From NCBI RefSeq assembly GCF_003240585.1, contig NZ_PCDP01000003.1, positions 95,574 to 159,573 on the forward strand: a stretch of DNA of 64,000 nt, given 5' to 3'. The stretch's first letter is position 1. Each line of letters starts with the position of its first letter. This DNA is from Arminella tubonensis (GTDB lineage Bacteria > Pseudomonadota > Alphaproteobacteria > Rhizobiales > Rhizobiaceae). Both the position numbers and the translations under genes were made by a program. Shown piece by piece: positions 1 through 9,095 of the stretch. The notes below the pieces were generated by a model. It was not told the origin of the DNA, did not search any database, and was given only the letters and a program-made list of their open reading frames with translations.

Positions 1-154
1 GGCGGAGGGCGCAGGCCGCGGCGAAATCCAGTTCCTTCCTATGCCTCTGGCCGTAATCGAACGAGAGAAGCCCTACGAGTTCGTGCTCGGCGGCGACCTT
101 GTACGCAAGCGAAACCGAATCCAATCCGCCGGAGCAGATGACGATGATTTTCAT
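1..154 (-). CDS. queC: QueC, 7-cyano-7-deazaguanine synthase (5' part only)
   Basis: Only the first ~51 codons lie in the window; the gene runs off the left edge. The translation opens [20 protein letters not shown], with the PP-loop ATPase motif SGGLDS, followed by the SFDYGQRH segment typical of QueC. The family makes preQ0 from 7-carboxy-7-deazaguanine and ammonia with ATP, in queuosine tRNA modification. The ATG at 152-154 begins directly before the PP-loop strand, as in other QueC proteins. A 150-base spacer with a strong hairpin separates it from the sugar operon, so it is probably a separate transcription unit. Confidence 0.9.
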   Translation of the reverse strand, partial: MKIIVICSGGLDSVSLAYKVAAEHELVGLLSFDYGQRHRKELDFAAACALR

Positions 155-262
155 GATTGATGTCCTGTTTTGACCGGGTAGGCTGCGACCGGAGTTTTAC
201 CTGCGCGCTCTTTAGGCCAAACGGAACTGGTTGTGAATGGGCTGTCGATGTCGTGACTGGAT

Positions 263-296
263 CGAGACCGCTTCCACCTTAGTGGAAGCGGTCTCG
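263..296. terminator. Strong hairpin between the sugar operon and queC
   Basis: A perfect 15-bp inverted repeat (CGAGACCGCTTCCAC, 263-277, against 282-296) has a 4-base loop. It starts 6 bases beyond the stop codon of the minus-strand epimerase gene, where a terminator is expected. No T-run follows it on the minus strand, so it may be a mRNA 3'-end stabiliser or a weak intrinsic terminator. Confidence 0.6.
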
Positions 297-301
297 TGGA
301 C

Positions 302-1150
302 TCAGATCAATCCGTATTGCTTTGCCTTGTTGCGCAGGAACGGCAGGCCGTTGTCCATGACTTCGGCTTCGTCTTTTGCGACGGGCCGCCAGACTGCAAG
401 TCCGTAGGCCACTTCAGGCGGCATATTGATGAAGCTTTCCATCGCCAGGCCACCCTTGAAGCCGATCGCTGCCAATGCCGCGTAGATTTCGTCCCATGGC
501 ACGTTGCCATAGCCCGGCGTGCCGCGGTCGCTTTCGGACAGGTGGATGTATTTGAGGTGCTCGCGAGCATCGAGGATGCCGTTGGCGGCACCCTTTTCCT
601 CGATGTTCATGTGGTAGGTGTCGAGATGGACGAAGACATTGTCGGCGCCGACGCGCTCGACCATATCAACCGCCTGGCGGCCGGTGTTGATAAGATGGTT
701 CTCGTAGCGGTTTACCGCCTCGACCCCGAGCTCGATGCCCTTCGATTTCGCATGTCTGGCGGCTGCCTGCAGGGCGCGGGTGATGTTGTCGTATTCTCCC
801 TGCGTCGGTGGCACGCCCGTCCGCTCGCCGATGCCGCCAAAGATCACGCCGGACAGCGCCTCGGCGCCCATTTCGGCGGTCTTGTCGATGGCGACAGTCA
901 GATATTCTATGGCTGCCTCCGGCCGAACCGAGGCCCAGGCGCGCTCCGGCAGGCCAAGCGAACTGACGGCACGCAGGTGGTGCTTCTCAAGAAGTGCGCG
1001 CGTATGAGGAGCATCGACGGCCGGCGCGTTCAGTAGGGCTATCTCGATGAAATCCATCTTGTATTTGACTGCGGCGGCAACCGCCTTCTCCGCCCCGGCC
1101 CGATCCCAATTCATGGTCCACATGCTGGTATGAACGCCAAAACCTTCCAT
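302..1150 (-). CDS. Sugar phosphate isomerase/epimerase, D-tagatose/D-psicose 3-epimerase-like
   Basis: A 282-residue TIM-barrel protein of the AP-endonuclease-2/xylose-isomerase-like family, most like ketose 3-epimerases. The four metal ligands of that family are visible: Glu144 (GVEAVNRYE), Asp177 (VHLDTYH), His203 (YIHLSE) and Glu238 (AMESF). Length matches the family (280-290). Known members epimerise ketoses at C3 or isomerise small ketoses such as erythrulose. It is the last gene of a minus-strand operon after a ribose-type transporter, 5 bases from the upstream permease, so it probably processes the imported sugar in the cytoplasm. The exact substrate cannot be read from sequence. Confidence 0.8.
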   Translation of the reverse strand: MEGFGVHTSMWTMNWDRAGAEKAVAAAVKYKMDFIEIALLNAPAVDAPHTRALLEKHHLRAVSSLGLPERAWASVRPEAAIEYLTVAIDKTAEMGAEALSGVIFGGIGERTGVPPTQGEYDNITRALQAAARHAKSKGIELGVEAVNRYENHLINTGRQAVDMVERVGADNVFVHLDTYHMNIEEKGAANGILDAREHLKYIHLSESDRGTPGYGNVPWDEIYAALAAIGFKGGLAMESFINMPPEVAYGLAVWRPVAKDEAEVMDNGLPFLRNKAKQYGLI

Positions 1151-1155
1151 GATCC

Positions 1156-2151
1156 TTATCCTTTATTGCGGGTGAGAGATTTGAGATGTCCCGCCGCAAA
1201 GCGCAGGATCATCACGGTGACGAGAAGAATGCCCCAGACCGCGGTCGCCAGATGCTGGTTGGCGCCCATCAGATTGAGGCCGGAAGACAACAGCTGCAGA
1301 ACGACAAGGGCCACAAAGACAGGAATGACGCGCCCGAAGCCCCCAAACGGATTGACCCCGCCGAGGAAGCAGGCAAGCACGGTGATCAGCAGATAGGATT
1401 CGCCGTGGCCGACACGCACCGAATTGAACCGGGCGAGCATGATGATACCAGCGACAGCGCACATGGCACCTGACAACATGTAGACCAGCACCAGCACCTT
1501 GCGCGTGTTGACGCCGGAATACCTTGCAGCCTCGATGTTCGAGCCGATCATGTGGAGATTGAAACCGAGCTTGGTACGCGTCAACAGCACGTGCCAGCCG
1601 AGCACGCAGCCGACAAAGACTATTAGAGGGATTGGAAAACCGAGAATGCTGCCGTGGCCGAACGGCTGTATAAAGGCCGGAAATCCTGAAACATCGCCGC
1701 CACGCGTCAGGAACTCGCCCAGCCCACGCAGGAAAATCATCATCGACAGCGACACGAGAATAGGATGCGCGCGGGTGTAGGCAATGACGAGGCCCATCAC
1801 CAGGCCGCTTGCGGCACCGACGGCGACGGCAAGGACGCAGGCGACGACAAAGACCGGCGGACTGGCGTCGACGCCACCGTTCTGATGCAGAACCCAGGCC
1901 GCCGTCAGACCTGCAATATTGGCAGTGAACGTTATCGCGAGATTGAGGCCTCCGGTCAGCACGGGCAGCAGCATTGCAAGCGTCAGCAGCCCTAGTTCCG
2001 GAAGCTGGAACGCAACCGACCCGAATGTCGCGCGGCTAAGGAACTGCGGCGAGGCCAGGCTGAAGAATAGGACGACGGCGAGGAACGCGAAGCCCGGCCC
2101 TGCCATGTCGGGCCCGACAAAGGTGCGGATGCGATTAACAAGCGCGGTCAT
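1156..2151 (-). CDS. Ribose-type (CUT2) sugar ABC transporter permease
   Basis: A 331-residue inner-membrane protein of the RbsC/BPD_transp_2 family with about 8-10 hydrophobic segments. It carries the family's glycine-rich stretch around GLNLAITFTANIAGLTAA and a late ACFLGGVNPFGGFG segment equivalent to the usual LGG(A/V)...GG motif. The ATG overlaps the stop of the preceding permease gene (2148-2151), indicating translational coupling. With its partner it should form the heteromeric channel for the sugar bound by the protein encoded at 4735-5724. Confidence 0.88.
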   Translation of the reverse strand: MTALVNRIRTFVGPDMAGPGFAFLAVVLFFSLASPQFLSRATFGSVAFQLPELGLLTLAMLLPVLTGGLNLAITFTANIAGLTAAWVLHQNGGVDASPPVFVVACVLAVAVGAASGLVMGLVIAYTRAHPILVSLSMMIFLRGLGEFLTRGGDVSGFPAFIQPFGHGSILGFPIPLIVFVGCVLGWHVLLTRTKLGFNLHMIGSNIEAARYSGVNTRKVLVLVYMLSGAMCAVAGIIMLARFNSVRVGHGESYLLITVLACFLGGVNPFGGFGRVIPVFVALVVLQLLSSGLNLMGANQHLATAVWGILLVTVMILRFAAGHLKSLTRNKG

Positions 2152-3146
2152 TTGCGGCCACCCTCGCGCATGAACGGCAGCAGCTTCTCGAGGCTGGTGT
2201 TCGACAGCGTGATCGCGACGAGGATGATCGCACCGATGATCATCTTGAAAGCGAAGGGCGAGACACCGGCAAGGTTGAGACCGTTCTGGGTGATCGAGAT
2301 CAGCAGCACGCCAAGGACGCAGCCGAGAACAGAGCCCTTGCCGCCGCCGAGACGCGCCCCACCCAGAACCACGGCGGCAAGCACATCCAGCTCGCGGCCA
2401 TAGAGCGCGTTCGGAACGACTTCCTGCGCATAATGTGCCTGGATCAAGCCGCCGATCCCGGCCATAAGGCCGAGCCAGCCGAAGGCGATGAACTGCATTG
2501 CAGTGATATTGATACCAAAGCGCCGGGCGCCTTCAGGATTGTCGCCAAAGGCATAAAGCTGGCGACCTGTCGTCGTGCGGGTGATGAAGAACCACGTCGC
2601 TATGACGCAAATGATCATCACTAGAACCGGCAGGGTGATTTCGATCCAGCTGCCATCTGCCATTTCGCGCTCATAGAGCACGACGTGAGCAGTCAGCCAG
2701 TCCGGCAGATTGTAGATCGACACGCCACGCGTGAAGAACATCAACAGCCCGAAATAGATATTGAAGGTGGCGATGGTTGCGACAATCGAGATGATCCGGA
2801 ACCGGTCGATCAGAAAGGCGTTGATCGCGCCCAGCAGGATGCCAATCAAGCCCGCGATCAGTAGCCCGCTTATCCACCCGCCACCGCCCATCCATCCGAG
2901 CAGAACAGCGGTGACATACTGTACGACGGACGCCGCAACTGCGAACGAGATGTCGATACCGCCGGCGATCAGAACCACCAGCAATCCGACTGCGAAGATG
3001 ATGTTGACCGAGCTTGAGTTGAGCAGATCGAAGACGTTTCCAAGCGAGAAGAAGCGGTCTGTCACGAGTGAGAGGAACAGGCTGATGATCGCGATGACTG
3101 CGAGCAGCGCAAATTCCGTCGCATGAGATTGGACGACTTTACGCAT
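2148..3146 (-). CDS. Ribose-type (CUT2) sugar ABC transporter permease
   Basis: RbsC-family inner-membrane permease. I place the start at Met MRKVVQSHATEF (3146), which overlaps the ATPase gene end by 8 bases. The frame is open to 3239, but the extra residues are arginine-rich sequence lying over the ATPase 3' end and look non-coding. The conserved AGGIDISFAVAASVVQY and VVLGGARLGGGKGSVLG segments are family hallmarks. It is the second of two permease subunits; CUT2 systems with two different permeases are common in rhizobia. Confidence 0.87.
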   Translation of the reverse strand: MRKVVQSHATEFALLAVIAIISLFLSLVTDRFFSLGNVFDLLNSSSVNIIFAVGLLVVLIAGGIDISFAVAASVVQYVTAVLLGWMGGGGWISGLLIAGLIGILLGAINAFLIDRFRIISIVATIATFNIYFGLLMFFTRGVSIYNLPDWLTAHVVLYEREMADGSWIEITLPVLVMIICVIATWFFITRTTTGRQLYAFGDNPEGARRFGINITAMQFIAFGWLGLMAGIGGLIQAHYAQEVVPNALYGRELDVLAAVVLGGARLGGGKGSVLGCVLGVLLISITQNGLNLAGVSPFAFKMIIGAIILVAITLSNTSLEKLLPFMREGGRK

Positions 3147-4653
3147 AGACGGCAGCCTCGATGGCATGAAGTGTGCAGTCGCGCGGCGTGAACCGGTTGG
3201 CGATCCGGCCTTTCGCCATATGCAGCACACGGTCCGCATTGAAATAGACCTCCGGAACTTCGTCGGAGATCAGAATGATAGCAAGGCCGCTGTCGGCGAG
3301 CTTTGCGACGATGTCGAAGATACCGGCGCGGGCACCGACGTCGACACCCACTGTCGGCGCATCGAGAATGAGCAGCTTCGGATCCGTCGCCAGCCATTTG
3401 GCAATGGCGATACGCTGCTGGTTGCCGCCGGAAAGCGTCGAGATCGCATCGCTTTGCAGGCCGATCTTGACGCCGAGGTCCGCGATCCAGCGGGCAACGA
3501 GCTCGCGCTTGCTGCCATCCGACAGCAAACCATGCGAGGTGATCCGATCCAGCGAGGAGATCACCAGATTGTCGGCGATCGATTGCGGCTGGATGAGGCC
3601 GAGCGATAAGCGGTCCTCCGAGAGATAGGCGATGCCGGCGCCGATGGCGTCGCGGTTCGAAGAGAAACGGACCGGCTTGCCGTCGAGGCTGATCGTGCCC
3701 GATTGCGGCTTCAGCATCCCGAACAGAGACAGGGCCAGCTCGGTGCGGCCGGCGCCGAGCAGCCCGATGATCCCGAGCGTCTCACCGCGGCGAACCGTGA
3801 AAGAAATATCCTCGAACTGACCTTTGCGCGTGAGCCCTGAGACATCGAGCATGACCGGATTGGCTGTGATGTCCCGCACGCGAAGCGTTTGGTCGAAGGT
3901 TTTGCCGGTCATCAGCTCCGTGATGCGTGACTGCGTCATCCCGGTGGTCGGGTAGACGCCGACGAGAGCGCCATCCTTCAGGACCGTCAGCCGGCTCGAA
4001 ATGGCTAGCACTTCAGCCAGTCGATGGCTCACGAACACGACCGCGACGCCGGAGGCCGAGAGCGTGTGAACTATACCGAGGAGATGATCGGTTTCCGATT
4101 GCGTTAGCGAGGCGGTCGGCTCATCCATGAAGACGAGCTTGGCTTCGCCGACAAGTGCTCGGGCGATCGCGACGATCTGGCGCTGGGCGATCGGAAATTC
4201 CTTGAGCGGCAGGTCGACATCGAGCGTGACGCCGAGCCGGGCCAGCGCCTTGACCGCGGTTTCCCTCATTGTGTTGTAGTTGACAAAGCGGGGCCAGCGC
4301 CCGAGCAGGGTCTGAAAGGCGATATTCTCGGCAACGCTCATTTCCGGAAACAGGGCAAGATCCTGCCAGATGACCTGGATACCGGCTGCCTGTGCCGTCA
4401 CCGGCGACATGTGCGAAAAGGTCTGGCCCTCGAACTCGATCTCAGCTCCCGGTTCCGGTCGATAGACACCGGTAATGATCTTGATCAGCGTGCTCTTGCC
4501 CGAGCCGTTTTCGCCGGCAAGGCAATGCACCTCGCCGGGGAGCACCCCGAAGCGGACATTGCGAAGCGCCTTGACCCCACCGAAGGTCATGTTGATGTTG
4601 CGCAGCGACAATAACGGCTTTTGACCGTCGTCCACGCTTGCCGGTACCGTCAT
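3139..4653 (-). CDS. Ribose-type (CUT2) ABC transporter ATPase, two nucleotide-binding domains
   Basis: About 504 residues with two fused ABC domains, as in RbsA/XylG. The first half has a full Walker A (GENGSGKST) and Walker B (LVFMDEPTASL) but a degenerate signature (FPIAQRQIVAIARA in place of LSGGQ). The second half has a degenerate Walker A (GLLGAGRTE) and an intact signature (LSGGNQQRIAIAKWL). This asymmetry is normal for CUT2 ATPases. The start at 4653 (MTVPASVDDG) is preferred; an in-frame ATG at 4686 is also possible. It sits between the binding-protein gene and the permeases. Confidence 0.9.
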   Translation of the reverse strand: MTVPASVDDGQKPLLSLRNINMTFGGVKALRNVRFGVLPGEVHCLAGENGSGKSTLIKIITGVYRPEPGAEIEFEGQTFSHMSPVTAQAAGIQVIWQDLALFPEMSVAENIAFQTLLGRWPRFVNYNTMRETAVKALARLGVTLDVDLPLKEFPIAQRQIVAIARALVGEAKLVFMDEPTASLTQSETDHLLGIVHTLSASGVAVVFVSHRLAEVLAISSRLTVLKDGALVGVYPTTGMTQSRITELMTGKTFDQTLRVRDITANPVMLDVSGLTRKGQFEDISFTVRRGETLGIIGLLGAGRTELALSLFGMLKPQSGTISLDGKPVRFSSNRDAIGAGIAYLSEDRLSLGLIQPQSIADNLVISSLDRITSHGLLSDGSKRELVARWIADLGVKIGLQSDAISTLSGGNQQRIAIAKWLATDPKLLILDAPTVGVDVGARAGIFDIVAKLADSGLAIILISDEVPEVYFNADRVLHMAKGRIANRFTPRDCTLHAIEAAVYA

Positions 4654-4734
4654 TGTCCGGGGACCTATCGCTCGTCTAAAGGGCACCGCCGGGCCAGCCG
4701 AAGCCAGCCCAGCAGCCGGGAGAACTGCGGATGG

Positions 4735-5724
4735 TCACAGACCCATGGCGGCAAGGCCGGCGACCGTATCCTTGTTGATCGGCACTAGCTGATCGACAAT
4801 GATATTGTGGTTCTTGAAATCGGGCTTGATCTTGCCAAGGCCTTCGATTTCTTCGCCGTCCTTCAACTCTCCGCCCTTCATCAGCCGGTCGGCGAGCGTG
4901 ACGAACACTTCGCCCGCTTGCTTCGGATTCCACATATAGCCGCCGGAAATCGCGTCGCTCATCAAAAGCTTCTGCCCCTGTCCTGGCGAAAAGGGTCCGA
5001 GCACGAAGATCTTTCCGATCTTGCGGCGCTCTTCGACCGCTCGTCCGGCGCCGATCGGGCCCTGGCTGCCGAAGGCAAGGAACCCTGTCAAGTTTGGATG
5101 CGCGGAAATAAGATCGAGTGCCGTGCTGCGGCTCTTATCGACGTCTTCCGCCACACCGTAGCGATCCCCGACAGCCTTCATGTCAGGATAGTTCTTCTTG
5201 AGATAGGCGATGGCTGCATCCGCCCAGGCGTTATGTAGCGGCACCGTCAGCGAACCGACAAAGACGGCATATTCGCCCTTGCCGCCCATCTTCTCGGCCA
5301 GCAGCTTGCCGTAGGCTTCACCAAAGCCGACTGACGAAGCGAGCTCGAAATCCCAGTCGGCACCCTTCTGGCTCGGCGATTCATGGGTGATGACGATGAT
5401 GCCCTGCTCTTTGGCCTTGGTCAGCACGGGTTCAAGCACCTTGGCATCGTTCGGGACGACGCCGATGACCTTTACGCCTTGCGCGATCAAATCCTCGATG
5501 GCGCGGACCTGCAGCGCTGGGTCTGCGCTCGTCGGCCCGATCATGAAGGCATCGACGCCCAGCTTGGCGCCGCGTTCCTTGATGCCTGCCTCCATGGCGT
5601 TGAACCAAGGGATACCGCCGATCTTGACCACAACGCCGACCTTGCCGGTATCAGCGGCAATAGCGGCAAATGAGACACCAAGCGACAACGTCGCGACGAG
5701 CGCCGCGATTATAAACTTCTTCAT
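4735..5724 (-). CDS. Periplasmic sugar-binding protein (RbsB type) of the CUT2 transporter
   Basis: About 329 residues. The start at 5724 (MKKFIIAALVATLSLGVSF) gives a clear signal peptide and is preceded by GGAGGAGG, a strong ribosome-binding site; upstream codons in the same frame are not needed. Peripla_BP_4 family, with the typical N-terminal strand VGVVVKIGGIPWFNAME and hinge-region VLGPFSPGQG. First gene of the operon, divergent from the LacI-type regulator with an operator-like palindrome between them, so expression is probably sugar-induced. The ligand is unknown; the epimerase and DHA kinases nearby suggest a ketose or polyol. Confidence 0.88.
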   Translation of the reverse strand: MKKFIIAALVATLSLGVSFAAIAADTGKVGVVVKIGGIPWFNAMEAGIKERGAKLGVDAFMIGPTSADPALQVRAIEDLIAQGVKVIGVVPNDAKVLEPVLTKAKEQGIIVITHESPSQKGADWDFELASSVGFGEAYGKLLAEKMGGKGEYAVFVGSLTVPLHNAWADAAIAYLKKNYPDMKAVGDRYGVAEDVDKSRSTALDLISAHPNLTGFLAFGSQGPIGAGRAVEERRKIGKIFVLGPFSPGQGQKLLMSDAISGGYMWNPKQAGEVFVTLADRLMKGGELKDGEEIEGLGKIKPDFKNHNIIVDQLVPINKDTVAGLAAMGL

Positions 5725-5878
5725 GTTGATTCCTCCTCCGAAACGTTTCTTGCTGGGAAAACCCAAGCCGCCATCGCTGACGGTTCTTGAAACTCGTCGA
5801 GCCGATGCAGGAAATCCCACCTCCGGTTGATCGCCTCCTCAAACGATGCATCAATAGCGCACAATCGATATTTCTAAT

Positions 5879-5898
5879 TTGCACAATCGATGGTGCAA
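5879..5898. promoter_or_regulatory. Probable LacI-family operator
   Basis: TTGCACAATCGATGGTGCAA is a 20-base near-perfect palindrome with a central ATCGAT; only the seventh base pair from each end mismatches. The half-sequence GCACAATCGAT occurs again at 5859-5869. It lies between the divergent sugar-binding-protein gene (start 5724) and the LacI regulator gene (start 5967). LacI-family operators are palindromes of this size, so it is the likely site of the adjacent regulator. Confidence 0.65.
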
Positions 5899-5966
5899 TC
5901 ACTATTGGTTAGAACTAAGCTTTCGTCAAGAGGGTTTTGGAACTAGGCAGAACGGGAGGAGACAAC

Positions 5967-7025
5967 ATGCGCCAAGGCAAGAAGAAAGCCACGATCTACG
6001 ACCTCTCGGTTCTGTCGGGATGCTCCGCCTCGACTGTCAGCGCCGTTCTCAACGGCTCCTGGCGCAAGCGCCGCATCAAGGAAAGCACCGCGCAGCTCAT
6101 TCAGGGTCTGGCGGAGCGGCATCAATACACCGCCAATCTCCAGGCCAGAGGCCTGCGAAGCTCGCGCTCAGGCCTCGTCGGCCTGCTGCTGCCGGTGCAC
6201 GACAATCGATATTTCTCCTCCATGGCGCAGACGTTCGAGGCAGAGGTCCGCAGCCACGGAAAATGCCCCATTGTCGTCAGCGCCTGTCGTGATCCGGAAG
6301 AGGAGCGCGCGACCGTAGAGACGCTGATCTCCTATTCGATCGACGAGCTGTTCATTGCCGGTGCGACCGATCCCGACAGTATCCACACCTTGTGCGAGGC
6401 AGCGGGCATCCGGCACATCAACATCGACCTGCCGGGAACAAGGGCGCCCTCAGTCATCAGCGACAATTACGAAGGAGCGCGAATGCTGACTTCAGCCATC
6501 ATCGAGCATTTCCATTCCGCCGAAGCATTGAAGCCCAAGGAGCTGTTTCTCTTCGGCGGCCGCAACGACCACGCAAGTCGAGAGCGCATCAGGGGCTTCC
6601 GCGACACCAAGATCGAGATGCTTGGGGCTGATGCGGATGACTGCATCCAGCCAACAGGCTACTCTCCCAACATGACGCAAAAGGCATTCGAGGCATTTTA
6701 CGAGCGCGAGGGAAAGCTTCCCCGCGGACTGTTCATCAACTCTTCGATCAATTTCGAAGGCCTGCTGCGCTTCATGGGCCAACACCCCCACGAGACCTTT
6801 GCGGACATCGTCGTTGGCTGTTACGACTACGACCCGTTTGCTTCGTTCCTGCCCTTCCCCGTGCTGATGATCAGGCAGAATACGGAGGGGATGCTGGCAA
6901 AGGCTTTCGAGCTTATGGCGGAAACCCGGCCCGCGCCGCAGATCTATCTGATCCAGCCGGAACTCATCATGCCGCGTATGGCGCTCACCGGCCCGCTCGA
7001 CGACATCAAGGACATCGATGGCTAG
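5967..7025 (+). CDS. LacI-family transcriptional regulator
   Basis: About 352 residues. The N-terminal helix-turn-helix (residues ~8-30: TIYDLSVLSGCSASTVSAVL) is typical of LacI, followed by a periplasmic-binding-protein-like sensor domain. The ATG at 5967 has GGGAGGAGA upstream; the frame is open to 5937, but those codons precede the Shine-Dalgarno sequence. The sensor domain probably reads a sugar or sugar phosphate. It is divergent from the CUT2 sugar operon and has a palindrome 70-90 bases ahead of it, so it most likely controls that operon and itself. Confidence 0.9.
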   Translation: MRQGKKKATIYDLSVLSGCSASTVSAVLNGSWRKRRIKESTAQLIQGLAERHQYTANLQARGLRSSRSGLVGLLLPVHDNRYFSSMAQTFEAEVRSHGKCPIVVSACRDPEEERATVETLISYSIDELFIAGATDPDSIHTLCEAAGIRHINIDLPGTRAPSVISDNYEGARMLTSAIIEHFHSAEALKPKELFLFGGRNDHASRERIRGFRDTKIEMLGADADDCIQPTGYSPNMTQKAFEAFYEREGKLPRGLFINSSINFEGLLRFMGQHPHETFADIVVGCYDYDPFASFLPFPVLMIRQNTEGMLAKAFELMAETRPAPQIYLIQPELIMPRMALTGPLDDIKDIDG

Positions 7026-7036
7026 AGATCCGCCAG

Positions 7037-7601
7037 CTACGCCGGATAATCCGGGTTGGGAACAACCTTCGCCACACCACCGGCCTCGATCACCCGCTTC
7101 CGCATCCCCTTGCTGAGGATCTCGCCATAGTCCTGGCCCGAAGGCGTGTTGCCGACCCAGACGAAGATAAGCTTTTCGGGTCCGGTGTTGACCGAGCGAT
7201 GGGCCCAATCCGGTGGGGTGGATGCGCATGTCCCCGGGCGCATCTCGACCGTGGCGGTTTCGCCATCCCGAGATTCCAGTGGAGAATGCCCTCGCCGCTC
7301 TGCGTGTAGTAGACCTTGCCCATATCCCGCCGCGCGTGAAAGTGGCCGCGCGTCATATAGAACTCGTCGCCGACCTTTCCCGGGTTCATGATCGTCGTGC
7401 CGAAGAAGAGATCACTTCCCTCCTTTCGGTACTCGACCACCTCGTAGACGATGGGATCGTTATTGCGTGATACGCCCTGTTCGAGAGCACTGCCGCGCGG
7501 AATATTCCACGCAATTGGCTGAGGCGCTTTGTATATCGTCCAGTGAAAGGCGAAACCGATCCGGTTGTCCCGTCAATGGCGACAGCCTCCGGCCAAAGCA
7601 T
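7037..7601 (-). pseudogene. Cupin-type glucose-6-phosphate isomerase, broken by two frameshifts
   Basis: Three reading frames must be joined to recover one protein. Frame one (from ATG 7601, with GGAGGG upstream) gives MLWPEAVAIDG...SQLRGIF. A shift near 7490-7495 leads to SALEQGVSRNNDPIVYEVVEY and on through the cupin motif RGHFHARRDMGKVYY. A second shift near 7275-7280 leads to ESRDGETATVEMRPG, PPDWAHRSVNTG and the end at 7037. Together they match the metal-dependent cupin phosphoglucose isomerase family. All family motifs are present, so either the decay is recent or the sequence has two indel errors. It would convert a phosphosugar aldose/ketose pair beside the DHA-kinase genes. Confidence 0.75.
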
Positions 7602-7635
7602 GCTTTATCCCTCCTCGCCTGTTGCCGAACAGCCT

Positions 7636-8643
7636 TCAACACCTCTCTTCATTGCCCCATCTCAACGCGGCCGTGTGAACCGGCGCGTCCCAGAGCGCGA
7701 ATTGTCCCTCGTTTAGAACAGCAAGAGTAATGGATACGCCTTGCATGTCGAGCGACGTGACAAACGTACCCACCAGCGAGCGTGCAATTTCGACGCCGGC
7801 AGCCTCGAACATGCGCCTTGCAAGGCCGTACATTAGGTAAAGCTCGGCCGGCGGCGTGCCGCCGAGGCCATTTACCAGCAGCAACGCTCGCCCGGTCAAA
7901 TGGGAACCGCAAGCCGCCAGTATTTCATCGCACATCGCGCGCGCGGCGGCTTCGGCCCCCGAATAGACCTGCCGTGAACGACCTGCTTCTCCGTGTATGC
8001 CAACGCCGATCTCCATCTCATCCGGACCGAGGGTAAATGTCGGCCGGCGAAGCTCCGGGACGCTGGCGCCGCGCAAAGCGACGCCCATTGTGAAAATGCG
8101 CTCTGCCAATTCCGTTCCCAACGAACGCAAAGCCTGAAGCGACATGCCGCGCTCGGCCGCTGCGCCCAGGAGTTTCTCGGTCACCATGGTGCCGGCAACG
8201 CCGCGCTTCCCGGTTTTCTTGGAATGACGGCTTGCAACGTCGTCGCCAACGAACAACATTTCCACATCATGCCGATCTTTCGCGGCTTCGGCTGCCATTT
8301 CGAAATTCATGATGTCGCCATCATAATTCTTGACGATCAGCAGGCACCCGCCACCCGTGTCGGTCGTCTCGATCGCGGCGAGGATCTGGTCCGGCGTAGG
8401 CGACGTGAATATATGGCCCGTGCATGCGGCGTCGAGCATTCCGTGACCGACGAAACCGACGTGCAAGGGCTCGTGCCCGGCTCCGCCTCCCGATATCAGT
8501 GCAGGTTTCCCCGGCTTCAGCGAGCGGCGGGTAATGCATTTGCGCTGCGGGCAAAACATCAGAATGTCTTCATGAGCAGCGACGAACCCTTCCAGGCTCT
8601 CTGCCACCATGGTGTCGGCCCTGTTCATGAATTTTTTCATCAC
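7636..8643 (-). CDS. dhaK: DhaK, dihydroxyacetone-binding subunit of a PTS-type DHA kinase
   Basis: A 335-residue DAK1-domain protein. The substrate-binding glycine loop SGGGAGHEPLHVGFVGHGMLD and the covalent-binding histidine (His217 in VGIHGEAG) are present; this His forms the hemiaminal with dihydroxyacetone in the family. Without a DhaL domain it needs the DhaL encoded at 11432-12058 and phosphate from DhaM. The start is MMKKFMNRADT (8643, or 8640). Related kinases also act on D- or L-erythrulose, so the substrate may be a tetrulose. It is the last intact gene of the kinase cluster. Confidence 0.9.
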   Translation of the reverse strand: MMKKFMNRADTMVAESLEGFVAAHEDILMFCPQRKCITRRSLKPGKPALISGGGAGHEPLHVGFVGHGMLDAACTGHIFTSPTPDQILAAIETTDTGGGCLLIVKNYDGDIMNFEMAAEAAKDRHDVEMLFVGDDVASRHSKKTGKRGVAGTMVTEKLLGAAAERGMSLQALRSLGTELAERIFTMGVALRGASVPELRRPTFTLGPDEMEIGVGIHGEAGRSRQVYSGAEAAARAMCDEILAACGSHLTGRALLLVNGLGGTPPAELYLMYGLARRMFEAAGVEIARSLVGTFVTSLDMQGVSITLAVLNEGQFALWDAPVHTAALRWGNEERC

Positions 8644-8683
8644 GCCCCCGACATCGATCCTAAACTCGCAAACTCATTCCGGT

Positions 8684-9094
8684 CTACTCTCCGCTCTCCG
8701 AAAGCCGGGCCATTTTCAGGATAAACTCCTCTATTGCCTCATCAAACATTCGATTTTTCTTCTCGTTGCCAAAGTCAGGCACCGTCAGCGACATCTGCCG
8801 GACGCCATCCCGTGTGGCCAGATCCGGAAGCCTTCCAGGGTGGGCCAGTTGATAGGCCTTCAGGAAGCGCTCCTGCTCCGCGGGGCTGAAGTGGCAGACC
8901 TTGAAAATAGTCGGCAGATGCCGGGCCGGCAGCGGGGTAGAATAGGTCGGGCTGGTAATCTGCGTTACGAAGCTGCGATGCTTGCCCAGCGCATCGGCAA
9001 GCCGCTGCCGTGTTCCAGACGGACGCATGTCGATGATGCCCAACAGGATAATCTTGTAGTCGACAATCGTCGATTCTGTTGGGTCTCGCGCCAT
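8684..9094 (-). CDS. Small conserved protein with HTH-like segment, in the DHA kinase operon
   Basis: About 136 residues from MARDPTESTIV; an in-frame ATG at 9127 is also possible but overlaps the EI gene more. Residues ~25-65 (GTRQRLADALGKHRSFVTQITSPTY) read like a helix-turn-helix, followed by HFSPAEQERFLKAYQLAHPG. I do not know a characterised homologue. It lies between the EI and DhaK genes on the same strand, so it is either a local regulator or an accessory protein of the kinase. No Shine-Dalgarno sequence decides the start. Confidence 0.65.
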   Translation of the reverse strand: MARDPTESTIVDYKIILLGIIDMRPSGTRQRLADALGKHRSFVTQITSPTYSTPLPARHLPTIFKVCHFSPAEQERFLKAYQLAHPGRLPDLATRDGVRQMSLTVPDFGNEKKNRMFDEAIEEFILKMARLSESGE

Positions 9095-9095
9095 G

